This document shows positions 51,465 through 61,438 of a stretch of 64,000 nucleotides of DNA, piece by piece. Each line of letters begins with the position of its first letter. The first letter of the stretch is position 1. The notes below the pieces were generated by a model, which saw only the letters and a list, made by a program, of their open reading frames with translations, searched no databases and was not told where the DNA came from. The position numbers and the translations under genes are program-made. Source of the DNA: Flavobacterium psychrophilum (GTDB taxonomy: Bacteria > Bacteroidota > Bacteroidia > Flavobacteriales > Flavobacteriaceae); assembly GCA_945862065.1 (NCBI GenBank), contig CAMAWT010000008.1, positions 66,292 to 130,291 on the forward strand, read 5' to 3'.

Positions 51465-54400
51465 ATGAGATCGAAGTTCAAATGGATTTTTACGCTTTTA
51501 GTAGCGTTGACAATGCAGTTTTCGTTTGCACAAGACAAAACTGTAAGTGGTGTTGTGTCTGACAATGTTGGACCTATTCCTGGTGCTAATGTGGTTGTTA
51601 AAGGAACAACACGTAGTACACAAACTGATATGGATGGAAAATATTCTGTCAAAGCTAAGCAAGGAGAAACTTTAGTATTCTCTTTTCTTGGATTAGCAAC
51701 TCAAGAAGTTAAAGTAGGTGCTTCAAACACAATTAGTGTGAAGTTAGCAGCTGGTGCAACTGAATTGAAAGAAGTTTTTGTTGGTGCCATGGGTATCAAA
51801 AGAACGAAAGATGCTGTAGTTTCTTCTCAAAAGCAAATTGGTGCAGCTGAATTAACTCAAGCAAACAACCCGAATGCTGTTCAGTCTTTGGCTGGTAAAG
51901 TATCTGGTTTGCAAGTATCAACTGTAAGTAATGGTGTTTCGCCAACAGTTAGAATTGTATTACGTGGTAATAGAACTATTACTGGAGACAACCAAGCATT
52001 GGTAATTATTGATAATGCAATTTCTTCTGCTTCTGTATTACAACAACTTCCGCCAGATGTAATTGAAAACGTTAACATTATCAAAGGTGCTCAAGGTGCT
52101 GCATTGTATGGTGCGCAAGGGGTAAATGGTGTTATCATCGTTACTACTAAAAAAGGAACGAAAAAAGAGAAATTCACTTTTGGATTTAACTCTGCAATTG
52201 ATTTTGAATCGATTAGCTTTATTCCAGAAAGACAAATGGAATACGGTCAAGGATGGGCTACTGATCCAGGTTTTGCTGGACCAAGCATACCTGCAAACTC
52301 AGGATTTGTGCCATGGGAAAATGGTTCTTGGGGTCCTGCTTTTGTTGGTGGAGGAATGCCTGCAATGGTACCAGTTGGTATGCCGCAAGCTGATGGATCA
52401 TTCTTTATGACAGAATATGCTCCAATTAAAGACAATATCAAACAATTCTTCAAAACAGGATCATTAACTCAAAACGGATTCAACTTTAATGTTGGTGGTT
52501 CTGATTCATATGCGTTCTTGTCTGTAAACAGACAAACTACAGATTTCGTAGTTCAAGATGATCAATTACAAAGAACTTCATTTTTGTTCAAAGCTGGAAA
52601 ACAATTTGGAAAATTCAGAGTTGATGGAAACGTTAACTACATTAACCAAAATACATCTCAAACAGACAGTGATTTATTTGAAGATTTAATTCAAACAGCT
52701 ACAAACGTACCAGTTAGTAGATTTAAAAATTCTGGTAATGAAGGACACTGGACAGTTTATGCTCAAAACCCTTATTGGATTACAGATGCCGTTCGTTTTG
52801 ACAACAGATCAGATGTTTTCAATGGAATTGCTACATTGTCTTATGACTTTAACAAACACATTAGTGTAAGTTACAATGCAAACATTCAGATTTCATCTTC
52901 AGATGCTCAATCTCATAGAGATGCTTTCACTAATATTTCAGCTCCATTCAGTATAGCTCCTTACAATTATTATGGTGCTACAACGGAGTCTTATGAAGCT
53001 TTAGGAGGTTCTGCTTCAGGTTCGTCTTATTTTGCAAATCAAGCTTCATCTACAAATATTTATACAGATTTGTTAGTGAATTTTGATTATGATTTAACAA
53101 AAGATTTGAATTTAAAAGTGAATGTTGGTAACAACATCCAAGACAGAATGTTTAGAATTACTTCTCAGGGAGGTTCTAATCTAGATGTTCCAGGTTTTTA
53201 CCATATTTCAAACGTATTAAACCCATCAAATCCAGCTACACTTGACAATAGATTGACAAGAAGTAGAAGAATTGCAGGATTTGTGAATGCTGATTTAAAC
53301 TACAAAGATTATTTATTCTTGAATGCTACAGCTCGTGGTGAGGAATATTCTGCAGTTAAAAATGCTTATTTTTATCCTTCTGTAGGGGTTTCATTTATTC
53401 CTACAAAAGCATTTGAAAATATTAAATCAGATAAATTTAACTATGCTAAAATCAATGCATCATACACATCTGTTGGTAATACGTCAGCGGTTGGTCCTTA
53501 TGCAACTAACAATTTAGCAGTTATTCCTTCAGGATTTCCTTATGGTGATTTAGCATCTTATGCTTATAATCAAGTTCCAACGAATCCAAATATCAAACCA
53601 GAGTTCGTAAATACACTTGAAATAGGTGCTCAATTAGGTTTCTTTAACGATAGAGTTACAGTTGAAGGTTCATTCTACATGGCTAAAACTAAAGATTTGA
53701 TCACTAGAGCAACTTCATCTTCAGCTTCTGGAAATGCATCTTATTTAACTAACATTGGTGAATTAGAAAACAAAGGATTTGAAATCGATTTAGGATTTGT
53801 ACCGGTTAAAACACAAGATTTCAAATGGGATTTAAGAACGAACTATACAACTTACAAAACGAAAGTATTAAAATTGGCTGAAGGAGCAACAAGCGTTAAC
53901 TTGTTGACAAATGGTGAAGTAGGTATTTTTGCTGAAGTAGGTGAGCAATTTCCTTTAATTAAAGGTACTGCTTTCGTAAGAGACGCACAAGGTAACATTA
54001 TCGTGAATGCAAACGGTACACCACAAAAAACCTCTACTTTAGAGAAATTAGGTAAAGGTGTTCCAGATTATATTGTTGGTTTAACAAACTCTTTCGATTA
54101 CAAAGGTTTAAAATTAACGGTTGTGGCTGATTATAGAACAGGTGCTTCAACGTATTCAGAAATGAGAAGATTGATGTTATTTACAGGAGGTGATATGGAT
54201 ACAGCTGGATTTGATAGAAATTTAGGTATTGTTGTTCCAAATTCTGTTATCTTGGATCCTGTTACAGGTACGTATGTAGCCAACACTACACCTGCATTGG
54301 GTGCTAGTTCTGCGGGTGTATTGAATTATTTCACTACAACATTCAGAACTACAGGTGAGGCTAACATGGTTGATGCTTCTGCATTGAAAATTAGAGAAAT

Positions 54401-54656
54401 CTCTTTAAGCTATGCTTTACCTAAAAAATTCATTGAAAAAGCAGGTTTAGAGTCTTTCAGAATTGGTATAAACGCTCGTAATCCTTTCGTATTCTTAGCT
54501 GACGGTTCTTTATTGAAAGCTAAAAATGGATATGAAAACAGAGGGTATTTAGATCCTGAAGCTTCTACAACTGCTGGAAATGCTCAAGGATATACTAACA
54601 TTGGTCAATATCCAACTACTAGAACGTTTGGTGCTAGTATTAATTTAACATTCTAA
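51465..54656 (+). CDS. SusC/RagA TonB-dependent receptor, second
   Basis: 1063 residues: signal peptide about 22, CarboxypepD-like domain (about 24-100), TonB plug (ANNPNAVQSLAGKVSGLQVS, ALVIIDNAISSASVLQQLPP), and a beta barrel ending in FGASINLTF as for this family. The N-terminal 50 residues are almost the same as in the first SusC, which points to a common module or a recent duplication followed by divergence of the barrel. The SusD gene starts 6 bases after the stop. Confidence 0.95.
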   Translation: MRSKFKWIFTLLVALTMQFSFAQDKTVSGVVSDNVGPIPGANVVVKGTTRSTQTDMDGKYSVKAKQGETLVFSFLGLATQEVKVGASNTISVKLAAGATELKEVFVGAMGIKRTKDAVVSSQKQIGAAELTQANNPNAVQSLAGKVSGLQVSTVSNGVSPTVRIVLRGNRTITGDNQALVIIDNAISSASVLQQLPPDVIENVNIIKGAQGAALYGAQGVNGVIIVTTKKGTKKEKFTFGFNSAIDFESISFIPERQMEYGQGWATDPGFAGPSIPANSGFVPWENGSWGPAFVGGGMPAMVPVGMPQADGSFFMTEYAPIKDNIKQFFKTGSLTQNGFNFNVGGSDSYAFLSVNRQTTDFVVQDDQLQRTSFLFKAGKQFGKFRVDGNVNYINQNTSQTDSDLFEDLIQTATNVPVSRFKNSGNEGHWTVYAQNPYWITDAVRFDNRSDVFNGIATLSYDFNKHISVSYNANIQISSSDAQSHRDAFTNISAPFSIAPYNYYGATTESYEALGGSASGSSYFANQASSTNIYTDLLVNFDYDLTKDLNLKVNVGNNIQDRMFRITSQGGSNLDVPGFYHISNVLNPSNPATLDNRLTRSRRIAGFVNADLNYKDYLFLNATARGEEYSAVKNAYFYPSVGVSFIPTKAFENIKSDKFNYAKINASYTSVGNTSAVGPYATNNLAVIPSGFPYGDLASYAYNQVPTNPNIKPEFVNTLEIGAQLGFFNDRVTVEGSFYMAKTKDLITRATSSSASGNASYLTNIGELENKGFEIDLGFVPVKTQDFKWDLRTNYTTYKTKVLKLAEGATSVNLLTNGEVGIFAEVGEQFPLIKGTAFVRDAQGNIIVNANGTPQKTSTLEKLGKGVPDYIVGLTNSFDYKGLKLTVVADYRTGASTYSEMRRLMLFTGGDMDTAGFDRNLGIVVPNSVILDPVTGTYVANTTPALGASSAGVLNYFTTTFRTTGEANMVDASALKIREISLSYALPKKFIEKAGLESFRIGINARNPFVFLADGSLLKAKNGYENRGYLDPEASTTAGNAQGYTNIGQYPTTRTFGASINLTF

Positions 54657-54668
54657 TTTATAATGTTT

Positions 54669-56309
54669 ATGAAAAATTTAAAATTTATTTTGCCAATATT
54701 GGCATTCTCATTGTTCTCATGTACAGATTACATGGATATCAATGAAAGTCCTAACAACTTAGAGTTCAGTAAAGTAACTCCTAAGCAGTTATTACCTGGA
54801 GCTCAAGTATCAACTTACAGAGTTCAGGCAACAACAATGAACCAATTAGGTAACGTGTTCATGAATTCATGGACTCGTAACGTACAATCGTACGGTAATG
54901 GTTATGATAACGAATTGCAATTAAACCTAAGTAATACTTTTTACTCTGGAATTTGGGATGGTTTGTATCGTAACTTGAAAAATTTTGATGCAATTATTAA
55001 ATATCCAAATCCAGATGGAAAGTATGATTTTTATGTAGCTGCTGCAAAAATTTCAAAAGCACACTACATGCAATACATCGTTGATTTATACGGTAATTGT
55101 CCGTATACTGAAGCATGGAAAGGAAATGATGATACTACCCCAGCTTATGATGATGATTATTTAGTTTATCAAAAATTGATTGCTGATTTAGAAGATGCAA
55201 GAGACTTAATCAACAATGCAGATCTTGATATTGTTGAAGACATGTCCTCTGTAGATGTAATGTTACAAGGAGATACTGACAAGTGGATTGAATTCTCTAA
55301 CACAATTGAATTAAGAATGTTATTAAGAATGTCTAATGTTACAGGTGCTCCTGCGACTTTTAGAGATGCTAAATTAGCTACCATAGCATCAGGTCCTTTC
55401 TTATCTGATAATGTTGCTATAAATCCTGGATACAGTGCTGCTACAACTGCAAATATGAATCCTGCAGTAAGTACTTTTTACTGGAATGTTGATCAAACCA
55501 ACACTGGAAACAGACTATTTATTGCAATGGCTGGTCACGCATACAAATCGTTACAGTCGTATGCTACTACAAATTACCCTGCAGCTGGTTCACAAGAAAT
55601 TGTTCCAGGTTCAGGAGTAAATTATCCAAACGTAACAGATCCACGTTCTTCACGTTTATTTACGGCGGGTGTTGGTACTACGGTTAGACGTGCTGTTAAT
55701 CAAGGAGCTTCTTCTGTTACAGTTGGACCTCCAACAGGAACATACCCAGGACCACCTTCTCGTTTAGGTGTTTTAGGAAATGTGAACCCATACGATCAAG
55801 CACAAATTTTTTCAGGAGTTAATCTTGGATATGCAATTGACTTCTTTGGTATTGATGGTTTCGTTATGACGTATTCAGAAGCACAATTTTTAGTGGCTGA
55901 AGCGGCTTTAAGATACCCTTCTTTAGGTTTTCCTGATGCTCAGTCTTCTTTTGAAGCGGGTATTAATGATAATTTCGCTTTCAGATGTGCAGTTCCTGGA
56001 TCGTATATATCTCAAATCAATACTAAACCAAATTTTGGTTGGACAGGTACTGATGCGAATAAACTACATGCAATTATGTTCCAAAAGTGGATTGCATTAA
56101 TGGGTACACACGGTATTGAATCTTATATTGATTATACTCGTACAGGTTTCCCATTAACACCACTTTCTTCTGTTGCTATTCAAACACGTAAGCCTTACAG
56201 ATTAATTTATCCAACTTCAGAATACGTTGCAAACACTGCAAACGTACCTGCGATGGTTGCAAATGATGCATTTGCAATTAATGCTTTGACTCCTTTCTGG
56301 AAACAATAG
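54669..56309 (+). CDS. SusD-like lipoprotein, second (SusD_2 type)
   Basis: 546 residues from the ATG at 54669; an ATG two codons earlier (54663) is also possible. Lipoprotein signal ending LFSC, then the SusD-like fold of the second family (SKVTPKQLLPGAQVSTYRVQ, VAAAKISKAHYMQYIVDLYG, YSEAQFLVAEAALR). It pairs with the preceding SusC; the two SusD types are different, so the two receptors probably take different substrates. Ends before a strong terminator. Confidence 0.9.
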   Translation: MKNLKFILPILAFSLFSCTDYMDINESPNNLEFSKVTPKQLLPGAQVSTYRVQATTMNQLGNVFMNSWTRNVQSYGNGYDNELQLNLSNTFYSGIWDGLYRNLKNFDAIIKYPNPDGKYDFYVAAAKISKAHYMQYIVDLYGNCPYTEAWKGNDDTTPAYDDDYLVYQKLIADLEDARDLINNADLDIVEDMSSVDVMLQGDTDKWIEFSNTIELRMLLRMSNVTGAPATFRDAKLATIASGPFLSDNVAINPGYSAATTANMNPAVSTFYWNVDQTNTGNRLFIAMAGHAYKSLQSYATTNYPAAGSQEIVPGSGVNYPNVTDPRSSRLFTAGVGTTVRRAVNQGASSVTVGPPTGTYPGPPSRLGVLGNVNPYDQAQIFSGVNLGYAIDFFGIDGFVMTYSEAQFLVAEAALRYPSLGFPDAQSSFEAGINDNFAFRCAVPGSYISQINTKPNFGWTGTDANKLHAIMFQKWIALMGTHGIESYIDYTRTGFPLTPLSSVAIQTRKPYRLIYPTSEYVANTANVPAMVANDAFAINALTPFWKQ

Positions 56310-56332
56310 TATTAAATAAATAAAATATTTTA

Positions 56333-56362
56333 AACCACTCTTGAAAAAGAGTGGTTTTTTTT
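56333..56362 (+). terminator. Terminator after the second SusCD pair
   Basis: AACCACTCTT / AAGAGTGGTT, perfect 10-bp stem with a GAAA loop and T8. It shows that transcription for the M36 protease starts downstream. Confidence 0.95.
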
Positions 56363-56375
56363 ATTTTATTTTTAT

Positions 56376-56383
56376 TATATTTG
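56376..56383 (+). promoter_or_regulatory. Candidate -7 box for the M36 protease gene
   Basis: TATATTTG lies between the terminator and the ATG at 56401, giving a leader of about 12 bases. Confidence 0.55.
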
Positions 56384-56400
56384 AAAAAAATTATAACATT

Positions 56401-59175
56401 ATGAAAAAATTTGTACCATTAATTATGTTATTCGTTAGTTTTTTGGGCTTTTCCCAAAATGAAAGAATACTAATTAAAAATTATTTAGAAGCCAATCAAA
56501 AACAATTAGGGTTAACTCTTAATGATATATCTGATTGGGAAATTCAAAGTTCAGGAACATCAGCTGATGAAACTGTAAATTACCATTATGTAATTCAACG
56601 TTATCATGGAGTAGAATTGTTTAGAGCAGTTTCTACTTTTTCTATTAAAAACAATGCAGTAATTAATTTTGCAAATCGTTTCGAAGCGGCTATTGCCAAT
56701 AGAGCAAATTCAATGACGCCTTCGCTTTCTGCAATGCAAGCGTTGCGTAAAGCATATACTCATTTCGGATTGTCAAATACAACTCCTTTTTCAATTGTTA
56801 GTTCTACTGATGACAAGCATTTGTTGATTAGTAATTCGATGAACACTAATTCAGATGTACAGGCAGTTTTGGTATATCAGCAAATGAATGATAAATCATT
56901 AAAATTAGCTTGGGATTTTACTATAGACACACCAAAACATGATCATTTATGGTCAGTAAGAATAGATGCAACTACGGGTGAAGTTTTAGAGCAAAATGAT
57001 ATGGTTTTATCTTGTGATTTTTCTACATCAAGATCTTGTTTACCTGCAGACACTCATTTTGATTCTCATTTTAATTTCACTGCCAATGTGTTTGATAAAG
57101 CATCTAGTTTATTAGAAACGCAAGGTGGTTCTTATCGTGTGATTCCTTTCAATTTTGAAAGTCCAAATCATACAACAAGACAACTAATCTCTAACCCAGA
57201 GAACGCAACCGCATCACCAAAAGGGTGGCATGATGCCAACACGCTAGCGGGTAACATAGCTACTCTAAAATATACGTACACAAGAGGAAATAATTCATGG
57301 GCTCGTGCTGACTATGGTGGAACAAACCCTACTACGTATTCTGCTGCAACTGCATCGACTGCAACGGGTTATGCTCCAGATGGTGGGACTTTATTAAATT
57401 TTGATCATCCGTATCCTGGAACTTCTGTAGCAGCAAAAACATATATTAATGCAGCAACAACGAATTTGTTTTACATGACGAACATCATGCATGATGTTTG
57501 GTATTTTGCAGGTTTCAATGAAGTTAATGGTAATTTTCAATTTAAAAATTATGCTTCTTCTACAGCTACAGCCGGAGCTAATGATTTTGTATGGGCAGAT
57601 GCACAAGATGGATCTGATATTACACCGACTCCTTCTGTTAACAATGCCAATTTTTCAACGCCAACAGATAACGGTTCAACGTCAAGTAATCCAAGAATGC
57701 AAATGTTTCTTTGGTCTTACAGAAAAATTACTCAATTATTAAATGTTGTTTCACCAGCAGATATCGCTGGGCTTAAATATGCAGGAGATAATTTATTCAA
57801 TCCAGGTCACGTGAATGTTCCTGTAGCACCTAATGCTATTGAAACTAACTTGGTTTTATTTGATGATGGAACTCCAGACGTAGGTCAAACAGATAACGCA
57901 GATGCATGTACACCTGCTGTTAATGCTGCTGCAATTAGTGGTAAAATAGTGGTTATCAGAAGATCTACATCTGTAGCAAATGGTGGAACTCCTTGTTCTT
58001 TTATTGAAAAAGTACAGTTTGCTCAAGCAGCCAACGCTGTCGGAGTAATCATTGTAAACAATGATGCCACGGCTCCAAATACTTATTTAGGTATGTCGGG
58101 TGCAGCAACTACAACTATTACAATACCTGCAATTAGTGTTTCTTTAAATAATGGAGAAGCTATCATTGCAAAATTGAAAGCGGGTCAACCAGTGGTTGCT
58201 AAAATACAATCGCCAACACCACTTGAACTTTTTGTTAATACAGACGGTGATTTTGACAATGGTGTTATAGGGCACGAATTTGGACATGGTATTTCAACTA
58301 GATTAGCTGGTGGAAGATTGAATTCAAGTTGTCTTCAAAATTATGATCAAATGGGAGAAGGTTGGTCTGACTGGTTCGCAATGATGATGCAAATAAAACC
58401 GGGTGATGTTGGTGCAACACCAAAAGGTTTAGCTACTTTTGTATTAAATGAAGAAACAACAGGAGGAGGATTACGCTCGTATCCTTACACCACAGATATG
58501 TCAATAAATCCTTTGACCTACATAAATTCAAACACACCAGTTCCTGATGACCCAGCAAATACAGGTTATCGTTATGTTGCAGGAGATTTCTGGGCAACTG
58601 TTCTTTGGGATTTAACATGGAAATACATTGAAACGTATGGTTATGATGACAATAAATACACAGGTAATGGTGGTAACAATAAAGTAATGAAATTGGTTTT
58701 AGATGGTTTAAAGGCACAACCTTGTAGTCCAACTGTTATTGACGGTAGAGATGCTTTAATCGCTGCAGACCAAGCAACTACTGGCGGTGCAAACAAATGT
58801 TTAATTACAGAAGTTTTCAGAAGACGTGGAGTTGGTTTAAATGCTACAGCGGGAAGTAATTTTGATTCAAATGATCAAGTGCAAGATTTTACTCCTTTTG
58901 CAGGTTGTTCAATGGGTACAGAATCATTTAATACTAATGATATTTATGTGTATCCAAACCCAACTAATTCTATATTTAATGTAAAAGTTAACGGATATTC
59001 TGGAAAGTTAGATATTAAAGTAATTGATTTAAACGGTAGAATTATTTTAGACGAAAACGTACAAAATGGATCTGATGTTCAATCAATCAATTTAAGCGCA
59101 TTCCAATCAGGAATATATATTGTTAAAGTTCAAGGAGAAGACTTTAATTACTCTCAAAAACTAATCAAAAATTAA
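56401..59175 (+). CDS. M36 (fungalysin) metallopeptidase with T9SS sorting domain
   Basis: 924 residues from the ATG at 56401; the open frame starts at 56341 but includes the terminator. Signal peptide about 19 residues, an FTP-type propeptide (about 30-190), the metalloprotease domain with HEFGH (His625-His629) and the second Zn ligand region GEGWSDWFAMM, a PA (protease-associated) insertion near 480-590, and a C-terminal T9SS type A sorting domain (about 850-924; YVYPNPTNSIFNVKV). It should be secreted through the type IX system and digest proteins outside the cell; it lies right after the SusCD pairs, and its own products could feed them. Confidence 0.95.
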   Translation: MKKFVPLIMLFVSFLGFSQNERILIKNYLEANQKQLGLTLNDISDWEIQSSGTSADETVNYHYVIQRYHGVELFRAVSTFSIKNNAVINFANRFEAAIANRANSMTPSLSAMQALRKAYTHFGLSNTTPFSIVSSTDDKHLLISNSMNTNSDVQAVLVYQQMNDKSLKLAWDFTIDTPKHDHLWSVRIDATTGEVLEQNDMVLSCDFSTSRSCLPADTHFDSHFNFTANVFDKASSLLETQGGSYRVIPFNFESPNHTTRQLISNPENATASPKGWHDANTLAGNIATLKYTYTRGNNSWARADYGGTNPTTYSAATASTATGYAPDGGTLLNFDHPYPGTSVAAKTYINAATTNLFYMTNIMHDVWYFAGFNEVNGNFQFKNYASSTATAGANDFVWADAQDGSDITPTPSVNNANFSTPTDNGSTSSNPRMQMFLWSYRKITQLLNVVSPADIAGLKYAGDNLFNPGHVNVPVAPNAIETNLVLFDDGTPDVGQTDNADACTPAVNAAAISGKIVVIRRSTSVANGGTPCSFIEKVQFAQAANAVGVIIVNNDATAPNTYLGMSGAATTTITIPAISVSLNNGEAIIAKLKAGQPVVAKIQSPTPLELFVNTDGDFDNGVIGHEFGHGISTRLAGGRLNSSCLQNYDQMGEGWSDWFAMMMQIKPGDVGATPKGLATFVLNEETTGGGLRSYPYTTDMSINPLTYINSNTPVPDDPANTGYRYVAGDFWATVLWDLTWKYIETYGYDDNKYTGNGGNNKVMKLVLDGLKAQPCSPTVIDGRDALIAADQATTGGANKCLITEVFRRRGVGLNATAGSNFDSNDQVQDFTPFAGCSMGTESFNTNDIYVYPNPTNSIFNVKVNGYSGKLDIKVIDLNGRIILDENVQNGSDVQSINLSAFQSGIYIVKVQGEDFNYSQKLIKN

Positions 59176-59197
59176 TATTTTTTCACTCTATAAAAGA

Positions 59198-59226
59198 AAC
59201 ACCCTTTATTGGGTGTTTTTTTTTAC
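59198..59226 (+). terminator. Terminator after the M36 protease gene
   Basis: AACACCC / GGGTGTT, 7 bp stem, 6-base loop and a long T run. Confidence 0.85.
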
Positions 59227-59258
59227 ATTACTTTATGATTTAATTAATTTCAATTCAA

Positions 59259-59266
59259 TATTTTTG
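59259..59266 (+). promoter_or_regulatory. Candidate -7 box for the porin gene
   Basis: TATTTTTG, predicting a leader of about 12 bases. Confidence 0.5.
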
Positions 59267-59283
59267 CTATCTAATTTATTCAA

Positions 59284-61206
59284 ATGAGATATTTACTTAC
59301 TTTTCTACTTTTTGTTCTTTCTTTACATTGTTTTTCGCAAGAAAAAAAGCCAAAATCACTTCGTAAAGAAACCAACGACACTTTGAATAAAGCCAAAATC
59401 AATCAATACGCTATCATCACTTTAGATCAAGACACCTCATACGTAGACACTTCTTTGTCGATAAAAAGCGACTATAAACATAATTATCTCAAAAAAGATA
59501 TGTTCGGGTTGCTTCCTTTTTCAAATGACGGCGGGTATTATGCCACCTTAAATTTCGGTCTTAACCAAAATTCAACATTACCAATAATGGGGTTTACAGC
59601 AAAACATCTCAATTATATCGAGATTGCTGATGTAAATTATTTTTCGGTAGCAACACCCTTAACCGATTTGCATTTTAAAACAACCCAACAGCAAGGTCAA
59701 AATACGGATGTATTGATTGCTATAAACACATCTCCTCAATTTAATTTTTCATTAGAATATAGAGGTATGCGTTCTTTAGGAAAGTATATAAACGAACAAT
59801 CAACTTCTGGAAATTTTACCTTGACTGCAAGTTACACAGCGTTAAATAAAAGATATATTTCAAATTTTCACTTTACAGGTCAAGATTTAACCAATGGCGA
59901 AAACGGCGGAATTACGTCTAATGATAATTTCGAAAGCGGCGATTCTGATTACACCAAAAGAGCTAGACTCCAAGTGTTCCTCAAAGACGCAACTTCAATT
60001 CTAAAAGGGAAACGTTTTTTTTATGATCATTCGCTTAGAATAAATGCCAAAAACAAACACAACAACATCTATTTAAATCATCAATTTGTTTACGAAAACA
60101 AGTCGTATTCTTACGATCAAAAGACGGTTTTATCATCACTCAATGGTTCAAGCAATTTTTTCAATCGTTTCGGAGTTTCCTATTTGACTACCAATATTCA
60201 GGATAGAACAAACTTCAACTCTCTGTACAACAAAGTTGGCATTTCATACGAAAATAAAACGCTTGGCAAAGTCACTTTTTTTATGGATGATTACAGAAAT
60301 AATCAATACTACGATAAAGTACTTTTGTTGGACGCAGAAGTAATTCCAAATTCAATTTCAAATACAATAAATACTGTTGGCGGACAATATCAATATAAAA
60401 ATTCAAAATGGTCGGGCAATTTCTTACTGTCTAATGCCATTTCAACCCAACAAAGAAGAGTTGTAGAAGCTTCATTGTTTTACAAAATTAATTCAGAAAA
60501 CAACATTCATTTTGAATACCACAATTCCAGCAAAGCTCCCAATAACAATTTCAACTTATTACAAAGTAGCTATGTAAGTTACAATTGGAGCAACGATTTT
60601 TCAAACATTCTCACCAATACTATCAAAGCAACGGCAGATACAAAATGGTTCAATGCAACTGTCCAACTCACAACAATTGATAAGTTTCTTTATTTTAAAG
60701 ACATTGCAACCATCCAAAACCAACAAATCATCAAGCCATTTCAATATGCAGGCACCATCAATTATCTATCTGCCAAAATAAATAAAGAAATTACTTTTCA
60801 AAAATTTGGTCTAGACGCCACCGTTTTATATCAAAAAGTAGATCAAAACAATCCCATACTTAACCTTCCTGAATTAACCTTGCGATCAACCATTTATTAC
60901 AAAAATAAGTTTTTCGATAAAAATCTTCAGCTTCAAACGGGATTTACAATAAATTATTTTTCAACGCATTATGCCAACGAATTCAATCCTGTTCTTTCTG
61001 AATTTTTTGTTCAAACCAACAAACAAATCGGAAATTTCCCTCTAATTGATTTCTTTGTAAATGGGCGTATTCGTCAAACCCGCATTTTCTTCAAAGCAGA
61101 ACATTTCAATTCGGCCATGACCGGAAACAATTTTTATACCACACCCACTTCTCCCTACCGAGATTTTGTCATTCGTTTTGGTATAGCTTGGAATTTTTTT
61201 CAATAA
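59284..61206 (+). CDS. Putative porin (Porin_10 family)
   Basis: 640 residues with a signal peptide (about 1-18, ending CFSQ). After a charged linker, a long outer-membrane beta barrel of alternating strands (DGGYYATLNFGLNQNS, FSLEYRGMRSLGKYI, FVNGRIRQTRIFFKAEHFNS, ending FVIRFGIAWNFFQ with a C-terminal aromatic). It matches the putative porin family PF14121 of Bacteroidetes. Its substrate is unknown; the location after protease and SusCD genes suggests a diffusion channel for degradation products, but it has its own promoter. Confidence 0.88.
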   Translation: MRYLLTFLLFVLSLHCFSQEKKPKSLRKETNDTLNKAKINQYAIITLDQDTSYVDTSLSIKSDYKHNYLKKDMFGLLPFSNDGGYYATLNFGLNQNSTLPIMGFTAKHLNYIEIADVNYFSVATPLTDLHFKTTQQQGQNTDVLIAINTSPQFNFSLEYRGMRSLGKYINEQSTSGNFTLTASYTALNKRYISNFHFTGQDLTNGENGGITSNDNFESGDSDYTKRARLQVFLKDATSILKGKRFFYDHSLRINAKNKHNNIYLNHQFVYENKSYSYDQKTVLSSLNGSSNFFNRFGVSYLTTNIQDRTNFNSLYNKVGISYENKTLGKVTFFMDDYRNNQYYDKVLLLDAEVIPNSISNTINTVGGQYQYKNSKWSGNFLLSNAISTQQRRVVEASLFYKINSENNIHFEYHNSSKAPNNNFNLLQSSYVSYNWSNDFSNILTNTIKATADTKWFNATVQLTTIDKFLYFKDIATIQNQQIIKPFQYAGTINYLSAKINKEITFQKFGLDATVLYQKVDQNNPILNLPELTLRSTIYYKNKFFDKNLQLQTGFTINYFSTHYANEFNPVLSEFFVQTNKQIGNFPLIDFFVNGRIRQTRIFFKAEHFNSAMTGNNFYTTPTSPYRDFVIRFGIAWNFFQ

Positions 61207-61247
61207 AATAGGCAACAAAAGGCTTGGGCTTTTTCAATAATCCATTT

Positions 61248-61314
61248 TCCTGCTTTCGCCTTTATCTCCTTCGCCCTTCGGGACTTCAGGAGGATATCGG
61301 CTCAATCAGGGTTA
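61248..61314 (+). repeat. Intergenic hairpin element, copy F
   Basis: Left arm TCCTGCTTTCGCCTTTATC, stem CTCCT / AGGAG around a GCCC/GGGA inner loop, right arm GATATCGGCTCAATCAGGG. Directly after the porin gene, in sense. Confidence 0.8.
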
Positions 61315-61413
61315 AAAAACTAATGGTCGTACACAAAATAATCATCCATAACGCAACTTTCTTAAAATACAAAACCAACTTTCAACTCGTATTTTAATAT
61401 CAAAAATTATCAA

Positions 61414-61421
61414 TACATTTG
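61414..61421 (+). promoter_or_regulatory. Candidate -7 box for the cystathionine beta-synthase gene
   Basis: TACATTTG, predicting a leader of about 12 bases. Confidence 0.5.
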
Positions 61422-61438
61422 TACTTTATAATCAAACT

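Noticed and set aside
56341..56400. Longer N-terminus for the M36 protease
   Set aside because: The upstream part of the frame is a terminator hairpin; the ATG at 56401 gives a proper signal peptide.
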